Part shown: positions 52,831 to 62,443 of the stretch, one piece after another
How the letters are laid out: every line of letters begins with the position of its first letter
How positions within the stretch are numbered: position 1 is the first letter of the stretch
Program-made: the position numbers and the translations under genes
The notes under the pieces: generated by a model
The model's database searches: none
What the model saw: only the letters and a program-made list of their open reading frames with translations
What the model was told of the DNA's origin: nothing
Source of the DNA: Pseudoclavibacter endophyticus
Lineage (GTDB): Bacteria > Actinomycetota > Actinomycetes > Actinomycetales > Microbacteriaceae
DNA: 64,000 nt
NCBI RefSeq assembly: GCF_008831085.1
Contig: NZ_WBJY01000001.1
Span: 1,488,001 to 1,552,000 of the forward strand
Direction of reading: 5' to 3'

Positions 52831-53640
52831 ATGACGGTCACCACCGACGGGCTCGGCGCCTCCACCGACACGGTCGCCCCGGACGGCGCTGTCGTCGTGC
52901 GCCTCGACGAGCTCGTCGCAGCAGAGGCCGGTCCCGCGAGTTTCGACCTGTATGCGGGCGAGGTCACGATCATCGTGAGCCGCCCCGAGGATGGCGGCCC
53001 AGCGCTGATGCGCACGGTCGCAGGTCTTCGGGCCCCTGATGCGGGACGCGTCACCATCGCCGGCCGTGACCTCGCGGTGCTTGACCCGGAGGACGCACGG
53101 CAGGCCCGCTACGAGCTCGTTGGCTACGTGCTGCGCGACATCGGTCTGACGCCCGAGCTCACGGTCGCCCAGAACATCGCCGCGCCCCTCGGACTCGTGC
53201 GGGATGGCCGCGTGCACGACGGTGCCGGCTGGCTCGCGCGACTCGCCCGGAGCCTCGGCTTCGAGCCCGATCTCCAACGACCGGCGGGAGCGCTCGATCC
53301 GGGCACCCAGCAGCGCGTGGCGATCGCCCGGGCGCTCGCCACTCGTCCCGCCCTCGTGTATGCCGATGAGCCCATAGCCCGGCTGGGCGAGCGGGACGGC
53401 CGCGTCGTGCTCGCGCTGTTGCGGACGATCGCCCACGAGTTCGGCATCGCGATGGTCATCTGCACGAGTGACCCGGCTCTGGTCGGAAGCGGCGAACGGG
53501 CGATCGCCGTGCGCGACGGACGCGTCGTCGGGGACCGCCGCGGCGCTTCGGCGGAATGGCTTCGGCGGATGCTCGACGGCGACGAGCTCGGCGTGCCCGA
53601 CGCGGGCGCAGCATCCCCGGATGGGAACGGCTCGCCGTAG
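52831..53640 (+). CDS. degenerate ABC-transporter-type ATPase lacking catalytic motifs
   Basis: A 269-residue protein whose overall pattern follows LolD/MacB-type ABC ATPases (strand order, AGLRAPDAGRVTIAGRDL, ELTVAQNIAAPL, QQRVAIARALATRPALVYADEP). However, Walker A (GxxGxGKS/T) is replaced by SRPEDGGPA (about residues 50-58). The Q loop lacks its Gln (YVLRD). The signature LSGGQ reads LDPGT (155-159), the D loop reads ARLGE, and the H-loop His is Ser (CTSDP). Only the Walker B Asp-Glu remains. The frame is intact with normal codon use. No permease is adjacent. It probably has no ATPase activity and may act as a regulatory or structural partner; that is inference. Confidence 0.8.
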   Translation: MTVTTDGLGASTDTVAPDGAVVVRLDELVAAEAGPASFDLYAGEVTIIVSRPEDGGPALMRTVAGLRAPDAGRVTIAGRDLAVLDPEDARQARYELVGYVLRDIGLTPELTVAQNIAAPLGLVRDGRVHDGAGWLARLARSLGFEPDLQRPAGALDPGTQQRVAIARALATRPALVYADEPIARLGERDGRVVLALLRTIAHEFGIAMVICTSDPALVGSGERAIAVRDGRVVGDRRGASAEWLRRMLDGDELGVPDAGAASPDGNGSP

Positions 53641-53697
53641 TCCTGCCGCGTGCCGCGCACGGGCGGTGGCACCTCCATGAGGCCAGGGGGACGGTGT

Positions 53698-53703
53698 TAC
53701 GCT
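53698..53703 (+). promoter_or_regulatory. -10 element of the leuA leader peptide
   Basis: TACGCT ends 6 bases before the leader-peptide ATG at 53710. Confidence 0.55.
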
Positions 53704-53709
53704 ATCGGC

Positions 53710-53766
53710 ATGCTGTTCGGCATGCTCCTTCTTCGCTGCCGCGACGAGGCTTCGTTCAAAGCCTGA
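53710..53766 (+). CDS. leuL: leucine leader peptide of leuA
   Basis: An 18-residue leaderless ORF (MLFGMLLLRCRDEASFKA) placed 99 bases before leuA. It has three consecutive Leu codons, CTC CTT CTT (53725-53733), plus CTG at codon 2; CTT is rare in this GC-rich genome, which would make stalling sensitive to charged tRNA-Leu. A strong hairpin follows within the ORF. Leucine leader peptides before leuA are known in actinobacteria. Confidence 0.75.
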   Translation: MLFGMLLLRCRDEASFKA

Positions 53767-53776
53767 CTCGTCGCGG
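53739..53776 (+). promoter_or_regulatory. attenuator hairpin of the leuA leader
   Basis: A perfect 10-base stem, CCGCGACGAG (53739-53748) with CTCGTCGCGG (53767-53776), carries a smaller inner GGCTT/AAGCC stem. It begins 5 bases after the Leu codon run, so a ribosome stalled there would open it. A second weak hairpin (GCCCC/GGGGC) lies near 53822-53839, before leuA. Confidence 0.6.
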
Positions 53777-53796
53777 AGGTTTGCCGTGGGCTTTGA

Positions 53797-55638
<1,842 letters not shown>

Positions 55639-55726
55639 CCACGACGTCCCGCCCGGCGGCGAGCATCACCGGACGTACCGTCTGGACGCCGTCTTTCAGC
55701 CTCGACGGTGTTCGAATGTTCCGAGC

Positions 55727-55753
55727 TGTCGATTTCGACGATCGTTCCGCGAC
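55727..55753 (+). promoter_or_regulatory. ECF42-type promoter of the DGPF-sigma operon
   Basis: TGTCGA (55727-55732), a 17-base spacer, then CGAC (55750-55753). ECF42 sigma factors are reported to recognise TGTCGA at -35 and a CGA-type -10, so the module probably regulates itself. The start of transcription would be near 55760, about 40 bases before the first gene. Confidence 0.65.
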
Positions 55754-55799
55754 ATCATGGTGACGGGGAAACGCGCCGTCGCGATGATTGGAGAAGGTC

Positions 55800-56153
55800 A
55801 TGAAATATTTGGTGCTGCTCATTGGTGACGGTGACGAGCCGGACTGGGCGACGATGACGGAGGCGGAGCAGGCTGCCGCGATGCAGAGGTTCGCCGACTT
55901 CGACGCCGTGTGCGCCGAACGCGACGGCGTGTCGATCCTCGGGGGCGAGGCGCTCGAAGGAGCCGACGCGACGACGGTGCTGCGCACCCGCGACGGTCAG
56001 CGGTCCGTGACGGAGGGGCCCTACGCGGAGGCGATCGAGGGCCTCGGCGGGTTCTATCTGATCGAGGCGCCCGATCACGACGTGCTCATCGAGCTGCTGG
56101 GCGTGCTGCCGGCGTACGACATGCAGGTCATGCCCGTTTCCGTGCTCGGGTGA
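55800..56153 (+). CDS. YCII-related (DGPF-domain) protein
   Basis: A 117-residue protein with a YCII/DGPF fold: a MKYLVLLIGD start, an ILGGEALEG segment, and the family motif as EGPYAEAIEGLGGFYLIE (near residue 67). Its role is unknown, but DGPF proteins are the hallmark partners of ECF42 sigma factors, and one is encoded next. ATG 55800 is chosen with a GGAG site 6 bases upstream; TTG 55788 is possible. Preceded by an ECF42-like promoter. Confidence 0.85.
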   Translation: MKYLVLLIGDGDEPDWATMTEAEQAAAMQRFADFDAVCAERDGVSILGGEALEGADATTVLRTRDGQRSVTEGPYAEAIEGLGGFYLIEAPDHDVLIELLGVLPAYDMQVMPVSVLG

Positions 56154-56181
56154 TAGTGCACTCACTGCCCGCGCGCGTTCG

Positions 56182-57582
56182 ATGACCTCGGAGTCCCGAA
56201 CCGGTTCGGCGGCGGCGCCCTCATCGGCGCACGCCGCCGAAGCCGCGCTGGCCCGCGCCATGCGCGAGGACTGGGGCCGGATTCTCGCACACCTCATCCG
56301 GGCATCGGGTCGCGCAGACCTCGCTGAAGATGCGTTGGCCCAGGCGTTCAGCGAAGCGACCGCGCAATGGCGACGTGCGCTGCCCGAGCGTCCCTCGGCG
56401 TGGCTCGCCACGGTCGCGCGGCGGCGGCTGCTCGACGCGATCCGCGCCGACCGGACGCGGCTGCGAAAAGCCCACTTGGTCGCTGCGCCAGCGACGATGC
56501 CGGGCCCCGGGCCCGCCGAGACGGCGCTCCTGTCGGAGGCCTCCCCGCCGGGGAGCGAGCGCGACGAGCGCGTCGCGCTGTTGTTCCTCGCGACGCATCC
56601 CGCACTCGACGTGGACGTGCGCGCGGCGCTCGCCCTGCGTTTCGTGCTCGGCGTCGAGACATGGCGCATCGCGCGGCTGTTCCTCGTGCCCACGACCACG
56701 ATGGCGGCACGGCTGACTCGCGCGAAACGTCGAATCGTGCGCGCGGGCATCCCGCTCGCCGCGCCCGCTCGCGCGATGTGGCGCGAACGCGTCGATGACG
56801 TGGCGAGGTCGATCCTGCTGGCGTTCACCGCCGGCTACGCGCCCGGTGACGAGTCGACTGTGCGGGCCGACGTGGCGGGCGACGCGGTGAGGCTCGCGCT
56901 CGTTGCGCACGAAGCGTTGCCCGAGGAGCCCGCGCTGCAAGCCCTCGCCGCGCTCGTGACCATCCAGCACAGCCGGCGCGACGCCCGCACAGGGCCGGAA
57001 GGGGAGCCGATCGTGCTGGCGGACCAGGACCGGACGCGCTGGCACCGAGACGAGATCGCCCTCGGGCTCCGGCTCCTCGAGGGACTCCCATCCGAGAGCG
57101 GAGCTGCCGCCTGGCCCGGCACCGCCGCCAGTCGCCGCGACGAATCCGCCTACGCCGAGGAGCTCGGCCTGCAGGCGGTGATCGCGGCGGTGCACGCTCG
57201 GGCCCGGCGAGCGGGCGACACCGACTGGCGCGCCATCGCGGTGGCCTACGCGCGGCTCGAGTCGCTTACCGGATCGCCCGTCGTCCGGCTCAACCGGGCC
57301 GTAGCGCTGGCGGAGGTCCACGGTCCCATGGCGGGACTCGCGGTGCTCCGTGCGGCGGGTGATGCGCTTCCGGGGCACCACCGGGTCGAGCTCGTCCGAG
57401 CCGAACTCCTGCGGCGTGACGGGCGAGTCGACGACGCGCGCGTGGCTTACCGGCTCGCGATCGAAGCGTGTCCGCCGGGCGCGGAACGACGCCATCTCGA
57501 GGGGCGGTTGCATCAGCTCGGTGAGGAGCCGGGCGCGTTCCGTGGGGGACCGCGCGCCGGATGCAGTGGCGGCGAAGGGTGA
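56182..57582 (+). CDS. ECF42-family RNA polymerase sigma factor with TPR-rich C-terminal extension
   Basis: A 466-residue sigma factor. Sigma-2 (residues about 20-95, with RADLAEDALAQAFSEA and WLATVARRRLLDAIR) and sigma-4 (about 125-185, with LRFVLGVETWRIARLFLVPTTTMAARLTRAKR) come first. A helical C-terminal extension of about 280 residues follows, rich in TPR-like repeats. It has the GYAPGDES region, the HRDEIALGLRLLEG and LGLQAVIAAVHARA blocks, and VRLNRAVALAEVHGP. No anti-sigma gene is adjacent; the extension itself is known to be needed for ECF42 activity. Activated by an unknown signal. Confidence 0.9.
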   Translation: MTSESRTGSAAAPSSAHAAEAALARAMREDWGRILAHLIRASGRADLAEDALAQAFSEATAQWRRALPERPSAWLATVARRRLLDAIRADRTRLRKAHLVAAPATMPGPGPAETALLSEASPPGSERDERVALLFLATHPALDVDVRAALALRFVLGVETWRIARLFLVPTTTMAARLTRAKRRIVRAGIPLAAPARAMWRERVDDVARSILLAFTAGYAPGDESTVRADVAGDAVRLALVAHEALPEEPALQALAALVTIQHSRRDARTGPEGEPIVLADQDRTRWHRDEIALGLRLLEGLPSESGAAAWPGTAASRRDESAYAEELGLQAVIAAVHARARRAGDTDWRAIAVAYARLESLTGSPVVRLNRAVALAEVHGPMAGLAVLRAAGDALPGHHRVELVRAELLRRDGRVDDARVAYRLAIEACPPGAERRHLEGRLHQLGEEPGAFRGGPRAGCSGGEG

Positions 57583-57615
57583 GGAAGGTCGCCGCCGAAT
57601 GCGGCGATCGAGGTG

Positions 57616-57621
57616 GATACT
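57616..57621 (+). promoter_or_regulatory. -10-like element of leaderless recO
   Basis: GATACT ends 6 bases before ATG 57628; the first base departs from TANNNT. Confidence 0.4.
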
Positions 57622-57627
57622 TGACAG

Positions 57628-58428
57628 ATGCCGACCTACCGCGAGGAGGCCGTCGTCTTGCGCACGCAGCGCCTGGGCGAGGCCGATCGCATCGTGACCC
57701 TGCTCGGGCGCGAGCGCGGGGTCGTTCGTGCCGTCGCGAAGGGCGTGCGGCGCACGAGCTCCAAGTTCGGGGCCAGGCTCGAGCCGTTCATGGTCGTCGA
57801 CCTGCAGCTCTTCGAAGGGCGACAACGGGAGGGGCGGAGTCTCGATACGGTCACGCAGGCGGTGACCATCAGCCCCTACGGCGCCGACATCGCGGCCGAC
57901 TGGGATGCATACGCCGCGGCATCGTCCATGGTCGAGGCGGCCGAACGCCTCGCCGATGCGGCGGACTCGACGCACGCGGCAGAACAGCAGTACGTGCTGC
58001 TCGCCGGCTCGCTGCGCGTGCTCTCCAGGGGTGAGCGCCGATCCGACGGCGTCCGCGACGCCTATCTGCTGCGTGCGCTCTCGCTCGCCGGATGGCGGCC
58101 GAATTTCGCCGCCTGCGCCCGATGCGGCACCGCCGGCGGCTTCGAGCGCGTCTCGCTTGCCGCAGGGGGCGCCGTGTGTGACGCCTGCGCGCGGGAGGCG
58201 GGGCCGACGATCGCCGTGTCGGTTGACGCCATGCGCGTGCTGTGGGCGTTGCTCGCCGGCAACTGGGGCGTCGTCGAGGCCGCCGGCTCAGCGGATCGCG
58301 ACCGGGCGTCGACCGTCGTGGCCGCCTACGCGCAGTTTCATTTGGAGCGGGGCCTGCGCTCGCTTCACGTGACCGACGCCGAGCGTCGCTCGACGCTTCA
58401 CGAACCGATGCGGTCCGACGAGGTGTGA
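57628..58428 (+). CDS. recO: DNA repair protein RecO
   Basis: RecFOR-pathway mediator that helps load RecA onto SSB-coated DNA. The 266-residue protein has an N-terminal OB fold ([21 protein letters not shown], then [10 protein letters not shown]) and a helical C-terminal domain. The zinc site is the pair CARCG and CDAC near residues 165-190. It resembles typical actinobacterial RecO in length. In related genomes leuA, recO and uppS tend to be close; here two accessory modules separate them. Confidence 0.94.
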   Translation: MPTYREEAVVLRTQRLGEADRIVTLLGRERGVVRAVAKGVRRTSSKFGARLEPFMVVDLQLFEGRQREGRSLDTVTQAVTISPYGADIAADWDAYAAASSMVEAAERLADAADSTHAAEQQYVLLAGSLRVLSRGERRSDGVRDAYLLRALSLAGWRPNFAACARCGTAGGFERVSLAAGGAVCDACAREAGPTIAVSVDAMRVLWALLAGNWGVVEAAGSADRDRASTVVAAYAQFHLERGLRSLHVTDAERRSTLHEPMRSDEV

Positions 58429-58528
58429 TGCCCAGGCACGCTGTCGACGCGCCCGGGTAGCTCGACGACGGTGGCGAGACGTCGGCGGGCCCTGTCAGCT
58501 CGTTCGGCGACGACCGTGGCGAGGCCGT

Positions 58529-59098
58529 TCAACGCAGCTGTGCGGCGATCGCATCGCGAATGAGCTCGAGGCACTCGGCCGGATCCAGATCGGCGATCAA
58601 CGCACGAGCGGCGAGACCATCCGCGAGAGCGATGAGGCAGCGGGCGCCGAGAACGGAGTCCGGTCGTCCGCTCAGCTCGGCGAGGAGGCCAGCGACCTCG
58701 CGTTCCTGATTCGTCTTGGCGCGGGCGAGGATGTCGGCCGCTCGGGCATCCGTGGTGCTGAGGGCGAGAAACGCGTGCCATACGGCAGCGCCGCGGCGGG
58801 CGGCATCGGAGGCGGGGACCGCGTGCGAGAGTGCGTGCTCCAGCGCTTCGCGGGGCGACTCCACCCGCCGATATTGGGTTGCGGCACGAGCAACCATCAA
58901 ATCCATGCTGGCGTGCAACAGGTTCTCGCGGGTCGAGAAATAGTGCTGTACCAGGCCCGTCGAGACCCTGGCCTGCGCCGCAACGGACCGCATTGACACG
59001 CCGGCAACGCCGCGTTCGGCGATCACCGCCCAGACGGATTCCGCGATATGTCCGGGGCTCCGCGCTGACGGTGTCGCGCGGGTCGTTCGCTCTGCCAT
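58529..59098 (-). CDS. TetR-family transcriptional regulator
   Basis: A 189-residue repressor-type protein. The N-terminal helix-turn-helix is visible in VIAERGVAGVSMRSVAAQARVSTGLVQHYFSTRENLL (in two halves of the usual TetR_N domain); the C-terminal ligand domain is helical, in the style of TetR_C_6/BetI-like proteins. ATG 59098 is 6 bases after a TAGGTT -10, so it is probably leaderless. It is divergent from a hydrolase gene across a shared promoter with a nearby inverted repeat, which suggests control of that gene and of itself. Confidence 0.88.
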   Translation of the reverse strand: MAERTTRATPSARSPGHIAESVWAVIAERGVAGVSMRSVAAQARVSTGLVQHYFSTRENLLHASMDLMVARAATQYRRVESPREALEHALSHAVPASDAARRGAAVWHAFLALSTTDARAADILARAKTNQEREVAGLLAELSGRPDSVLGARCLIALADGLAARALIADLDPAECLELIRDAIAAQLR

Positions 59099-59104
59099 GA
59101 TGAG

Positions 59105-59114
59105 AACCTACAAT
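59105..59114. promoter_or_regulatory. interlocked divergent -10 elements of tetR and hydrolase genes
   Basis: TAGGTT on the minus strand (59110 to 59105) lies 6 bases before the TetR ATG. TACAAT on the plus strand (59109-59114) lies 20 bases before the hydrolase ATG, which has a GGAGGA site. They share TA at 59109-59110. Confidence 0.6.
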
Positions 59115-59126
59115 ACGAGTGTATCG
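59111..59126. promoter_or_regulatory. probable TetR operator
   Basis: CAATAC-GAGT-GTATCG is an inverted repeat with five of six arm pairs matched. It overlaps the plus -10 and lies over both start regions, so a bound repressor would block both genes. Confidence 0.45.
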
Positions 59127-59134
59127 GAGGAGCG

Positions 59135-60019
59135 ATGTCCCTGGGAGCCTTCCGCAGCGCGAAGGGGCGCGCGACGTATGTCGCTGCGTACGAGCGTGCC
59201 CTGGCCGAGATGCCCGCGCCATCGCGCACGATCGACGTGCCCACCGGGTTCGGTGACGTACGAGCATACGAATGGGTGAGCGGCGAAGCGCCTGGCACCC
59301 CAGTCCTGCTGCTGCCAGGACGTGGCTCTGGAGTGCCGATGTGGAAGGAGAACCTTCCCGAGCTGCTGCCTCACCGTCGCGTCATAGCGGTCGACGCCCT
59401 CGGGGATGCCGGGCTCTCGACGCAGACCGCGCCCATGAGCTCGATGACCGATCAGGCCACGTGGATCGACGAGGTGCTCGGCGGTATGGGAGAGGAGTGC
59501 GCACATGTCGTCGGTCACTCCTTCGGCGGCGCGACGGCCGCCGCCCTCGCGGTGGAACGGCCTCGTCGCGTGGCGTCGCTGGCGCTTCTCGAGCCGGCGT
59601 TCACGCTCGCGCTGCCGCCTGTGTCGACGTTCTTACTGACGGTCATCGCGTCGCTTCCGCTGCCGCAGGCGTTGCGAGACCACGCGCTGGCGAGGATCGG
59701 CGGCATCGACGTGGCGGAGGTGCGCACCCGGTCCGCCATCTCGGAGATGATCGCGTCCGGGTCGGCCGAGTTCCGTGCAGCCCTCCCCACGCCGAAGCCG
59801 CTCACGGACGCACAGGTCAATCGACTATCGATGCCCGTCTACATTGCGATCGCCTCGCGTTCATCGCTCGTCGGCGGCGAGCGCGCGCTTCGCCGAGCCC
59901 GCGGAATTCCCGGCGCTCATGTCGAGGTGTGGCCTGACACGACGCACTCGCTCCCCATGCAGGTGCACGCGGCACTCGCGGAACGCCTCGCCGCGTTCTG
60001 GAGCGGCGTCGACGCGTGA
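59135..60019 (+). CDS. alpha/beta hydrolase
   Basis: A 294-residue alpha/beta-fold hydrolase with the oxyanion-hole region LLLPGRGSGVPMWKENL, the nucleophile elbow GHSFGG (Ser near residue 129), an Asp-containing strand near residue 260 and the catalytic His in DTTHSLPMQ. There is no signal peptide. The substrate is not predictable; control by the divergent TetR protein suggests a small-molecule ester or a toxic compound. Confidence 0.87.
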   Translation: MSLGAFRSAKGRATYVAAYERALAEMPAPSRTIDVPTGFGDVRAYEWVSGEAPGTPVLLLPGRGSGVPMWKENLPELLPHRRVIAVDALGDAGLSTQTAPMSSMTDQATWIDEVLGGMGEECAHVVGHSFGGATAAALAVERPRRVASLALLEPAFTLALPPVSTFLLTVIASLPLPQALRDHALARIGGIDVAEVRTRSAISEMIASGSAEFRAALPTPKPLTDAQVNRLSMPVYIAIASRSSLVGGERALRRARGIPGAHVEVWPDTTHSLPMQVHAALAERLAAFWSGVDA

Positions 60020-60082
60020 CGCACCTCACCGGTGCGTCCGACGACCCGAACGTCGGTGAACGACCGACCCCGAGATCACAAC

Positions 60083-60088
60083 TAGCCT
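60083..60088 (+). promoter_or_regulatory. -10 element of leaderless uppS
   Basis: TAGCCT ends 6 bases before ATG 60095; no ribosome-binding site. Confidence 0.55.
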
Positions 60089-60094
60089 GACGGC

Positions 60095-60904
60095 ATGAGT
60101 TCGGCTTCCACCTCGCACTTCAAGCCCGTCGATTGGACGGGTGAGCAACCGCCGGACGTGCCGGCGGCCGCGGTGCCGGAGCACGTCGCGATCGTCATGG
60201 ACGGCAACGGCCGATGGGCCAACCGGCAAGGACTCCCGCGCACGGAGGGCCACCGTGCCGGCGAAGCGGCGCTGCTCGACGTCGTCGCGGGCGCGCTCCA
60301 GATCGGCGTGCGACACCTCTCGGTCTACGCGTTCTCGACCGAGAACTGGAAGCGGGACGCGGCCGAAGTGCGCTTCCTCATGGGGTTCAACCGCGAGGTG
60401 CTGCACCGTCAGCGCGACCAGCTCAACGAATGGGGCGTCCGAGTGCGGTGGAGCGGCCGCGAGCCGCGTCTCTGGAAGTCCGTCATCAAGGACCTCCGTC
60501 TCGCCGAGGACCTGACACGGGACAATTCGCGCATGACCCTCAACATGTGCGTCAACTACGGCGGTCGCGGTGAACTCGTCGACGCGGTGCGCGACGTCGC
60601 GAGGGAAGTGGCGGCAGGGCGGCTGAATCCCGACCGCATCAGCGAGCGGCACCTCGCCGGTCACCTCTACCAGCCCGAGATCCCCGATGTCGATCTTTTT
60701 CTCCGTTCATCGGGCGAGCAGCGCACCTCCAACTTCCTGATCTGGCAGTCGGCCTACGCCGAATTCGTGTTCCTCGACACGCTCTGGCCCGACTTCCGCC
60801 GTCGTCACCTGTGGGCGGCTATCGCCCAGTACGTCGGTCGCGACCGCCGGTTCGGCGGCGCCACCGACGCCCCGTCGCCCGAGCCGACATCGGTGCGCCC
60901 CTGA
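60095..60904 (+). CDS. uppS: cis-prenyltransferase (polyprenyl/decaprenyl diphosphate synthase, UppS family)
   Basis: Makes the long-chain cis-polyprenyl diphosphate carrier for cell-wall synthesis from MEP-pathway units. The 269-residue protein has the catalytic-Asp motif [12 protein letters not shown] (D36), a HRAGE motif, [22 protein letters not shown], the block beginning [13 protein letters not shown], and [11 protein letters not shown]. Actinobacteria often have two such synthases with different chain lengths; sequence alone does not fix the product. It is linked in function to dxr and ispG in this window. Confidence 0.92.
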   Translation: MSSASTSHFKPVDWTGEQPPDVPAAAVPEHVAIVMDGNGRWANRQGLPRTEGHRAGEAALLDVVAGALQIGVRHLSVYAFSTENWKRDAAEVRFLMGFNREVLHRQRDQLNEWGVRVRWSGREPRLWKSVIKDLRLAEDLTRDNSRMTLNMCVNYGGRGELVDAVRDVAREVAAGRLNPDRISERHLAGHLYQPEIPDVDLFLRSSGEQRTSNFLIWQSAYAEFVFLDTLWPDFRRRHLWAAIAQYVGRDRRFGGATDAPSPEPTSVRP

Positions 60905-60909
60905 CCCAA

Positions 60910-60915
60910 TAGACT
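60910..60915 (+). promoter_or_regulatory. -10 element of glyS
   Basis: TAGACT, just after the uppS stop, gives a leader of about 67 bases to the glyS ATG, with GAGGAG upstream of the start. No T-box specifier structure was recognised. Confidence 0.45.
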
Positions 60916-60988
60916 TGCCGCCTGTCGTCGGCCGGCCCGCCGGCGCACCGCCCCACGACACCGTCCCCGCCACGAGGAGTTCCGCCAT

Positions 60989-62368
60989 ATGGCTCAGTCC
61001 ACGCTCGATCAGGTCATCGCGCTCGCAAAGCGGCGCGGATTCGTGTTCCAGGCGGGCGAGATCTACGGGGGCTCGAGGTCGGCGTGGGACTACGGGCCAC
61101 TCGGCGTCGAGCTGAAGGAGAACATCAAGCGGCAGTGGTGGAACACCTTCGTCCGGGGCCGCGACGACATGGTCGGCCTGGACTCGTCGATCATCCTGCC
61201 GAAGGCCGTCTGGGAGGCGTCCGGCCACGTTGAGACCTTCACCGACCTGTCGGTCGAGTCGAAGCTCACGCACAAGCGGTACCGGGCGGACCACCTGTGG
61301 GAGGCGTTCGAAAAGAAGCACGGTCGCGAGCCGAACAGCTGGGACGAGGTTCCCGACCCCGAGACGGGACAGCGGGGCAACTGGACCGAACCGCGCTCGT
61401 TCTCAGGCCTCATGAAGACCTATGCCGGCGTCGTCGACGATGAGTCCGGCCTGCACTTCCTGCGCCCAGAGACGGCCCAGGGCATCTTCGTCAACTTCAA
61501 CAACGTGCTGAACGTCGCACGCCGCAAGCCCCCGTTCGGCATCGGCCAGGTCGGCAAGGCGTTCCGCAACGAGATCACGCCAGGCAACTTCATCTTCCGC
61601 ACACGTGAGTTCGAGCAGATGGAGATCGAGTACTTCACGGCGCCCGATGACGCCCAGACCTGGTTCGAACGCTGGGTCGAGGACTGCTGGGACTGGTTCA
61701 CCGACCTCGGGTTGCGCGAGGAGAATCTTCGCCGGTTCGACGTGCCGGCCCAGGAGCGCGCCCACTACTCGGCCGGAACGATCGATTTCGAGTATCGGTT
61801 CGGCTTCCAGGGCGGCGAGTGGGGCGAACTCATGGGAGTCGCCAACCGCACCGACTTCGACCTGTCATCGCACTCGAAGGCCTCCGGCACCGAGCTGTCG
61901 TATTTCGACCAAGCGACCGGCGAGCGCTACACGCCGTACGTGATCGAGCCGAGCTTCGGCCTGACTCGGTCGATGATGGCATTCCTCATCGACGCGTTCA
62001 CCGAGGACGAGGCGCCGAACGCGAAGGGCGGGGTCGACGTGCGCACGGTATTGAAACTCGATGCGCGGCTCGCGCCCGTCAAGGTCGCCGTGCTGCCCCT
62101 CAGCCGCAACGAACGGCTCTCGCCCGCCGCCAGGGATCTCGCCGACGCCCTCCGCAAGCACTGGAACGTCGACTTCGACGACGCGCAGGCGATCGGCCGC
62201 CGCTATCGCCGCCAAGACGAGATCGGCACGCCGTTCTGCGTCACCGTCGATTTCGACACGCTCGACGACCAGGCCGTCACGATCCGCGGGCGCGACACGA
62301 TGTCGCAGGAGCGCGTCTCGCTCGATCAGGTCGAGGCCTACCTCGCGCCGAAACTCATCGGCGCCTGA
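60989..62368 (+). CDS. glyS: glycyl-tRNA synthetase, dimeric alpha2 type
   Basis: A class II synthetase that charges tRNA-Gly. The 459-residue protein has [41 protein letters not shown], motif 2 with [23 protein letters not shown] (in two parts), the [14 protein letters not shown] block and motif 3 ([15 protein letters not shown]), then an anticodon-binding domain. It resembles the eukaryote-like dimeric form found in actinobacteria, not the alpha2beta2 form. GAGGAG precedes the ATG. Confidence 0.96.
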   Translation: MAQSTLDQVIALAKRRGFVFQAGEIYGGSRSAWDYGPLGVELKENIKRQWWNTFVRGRDDMVGLDSSIILPKAVWEASGHVETFTDLSVESKLTHKRYRADHLWEAFEKKHGREPNSWDEVPDPETGQRGNWTEPRSFSGLMKTYAGVVDDESGLHFLRPETAQGIFVNFNNVLNVARRKPPFGIGQVGKAFRNEITPGNFIFRTREFEQMEIEYFTAPDDAQTWFERWVEDCWDWFTDLGLREENLRRFDVPAQERAHYSAGTIDFEYRFGFQGGEWGELMGVANRTDFDLSSHSKASGTELSYFDQATGERYTPYVIEPSFGLTRSMMAFLIDAFTEDEAPNAKGGVDVRTVLKLDARLAPVKVAVLPLSRNERLSPAARDLADALRKHWNVDFDDAQAIGRRYRRQDEIGTPFCVTVDFDTLDDQAVTIRGRDTMSQERVSLDQVEAYLAPKLIGA

Positions 62369-62431
62369 TCCATCGCGGTTCGCCCGCGGGGAGGCCAGCG
62401 CGGACATTGGCAGTCGGCCGATCACCGGGCG

Positions 62432-62437
62432 TACCTT
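62432..62437 (+). promoter_or_regulatory. -10 element of leaderless nitronate monooxygenase gene
   Basis: TACCTT ends 6 bases before ATG 62444; no ribosome-binding site. Confidence 0.5.
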
Positions 62438-62443
62438 CGAGGC

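Noticed and set aside
52831-53640. Calling the ABC-like gene a pseudogene
   Set aside because: It has no frameshift or stop, a clear promoter, and conserved fold segments; motif loss alone does not show decay.
58429-58528. A short gene between recO and tetR
   Set aside because: The gap holds a loose GACGACSGTGGCGAG repeat but no frame with a start signal or homology.
60916-60988. A T-box riboswitch before glyS
   Set aside because: The leader is only about 67 bases and shows no T-box sequence or terminator.
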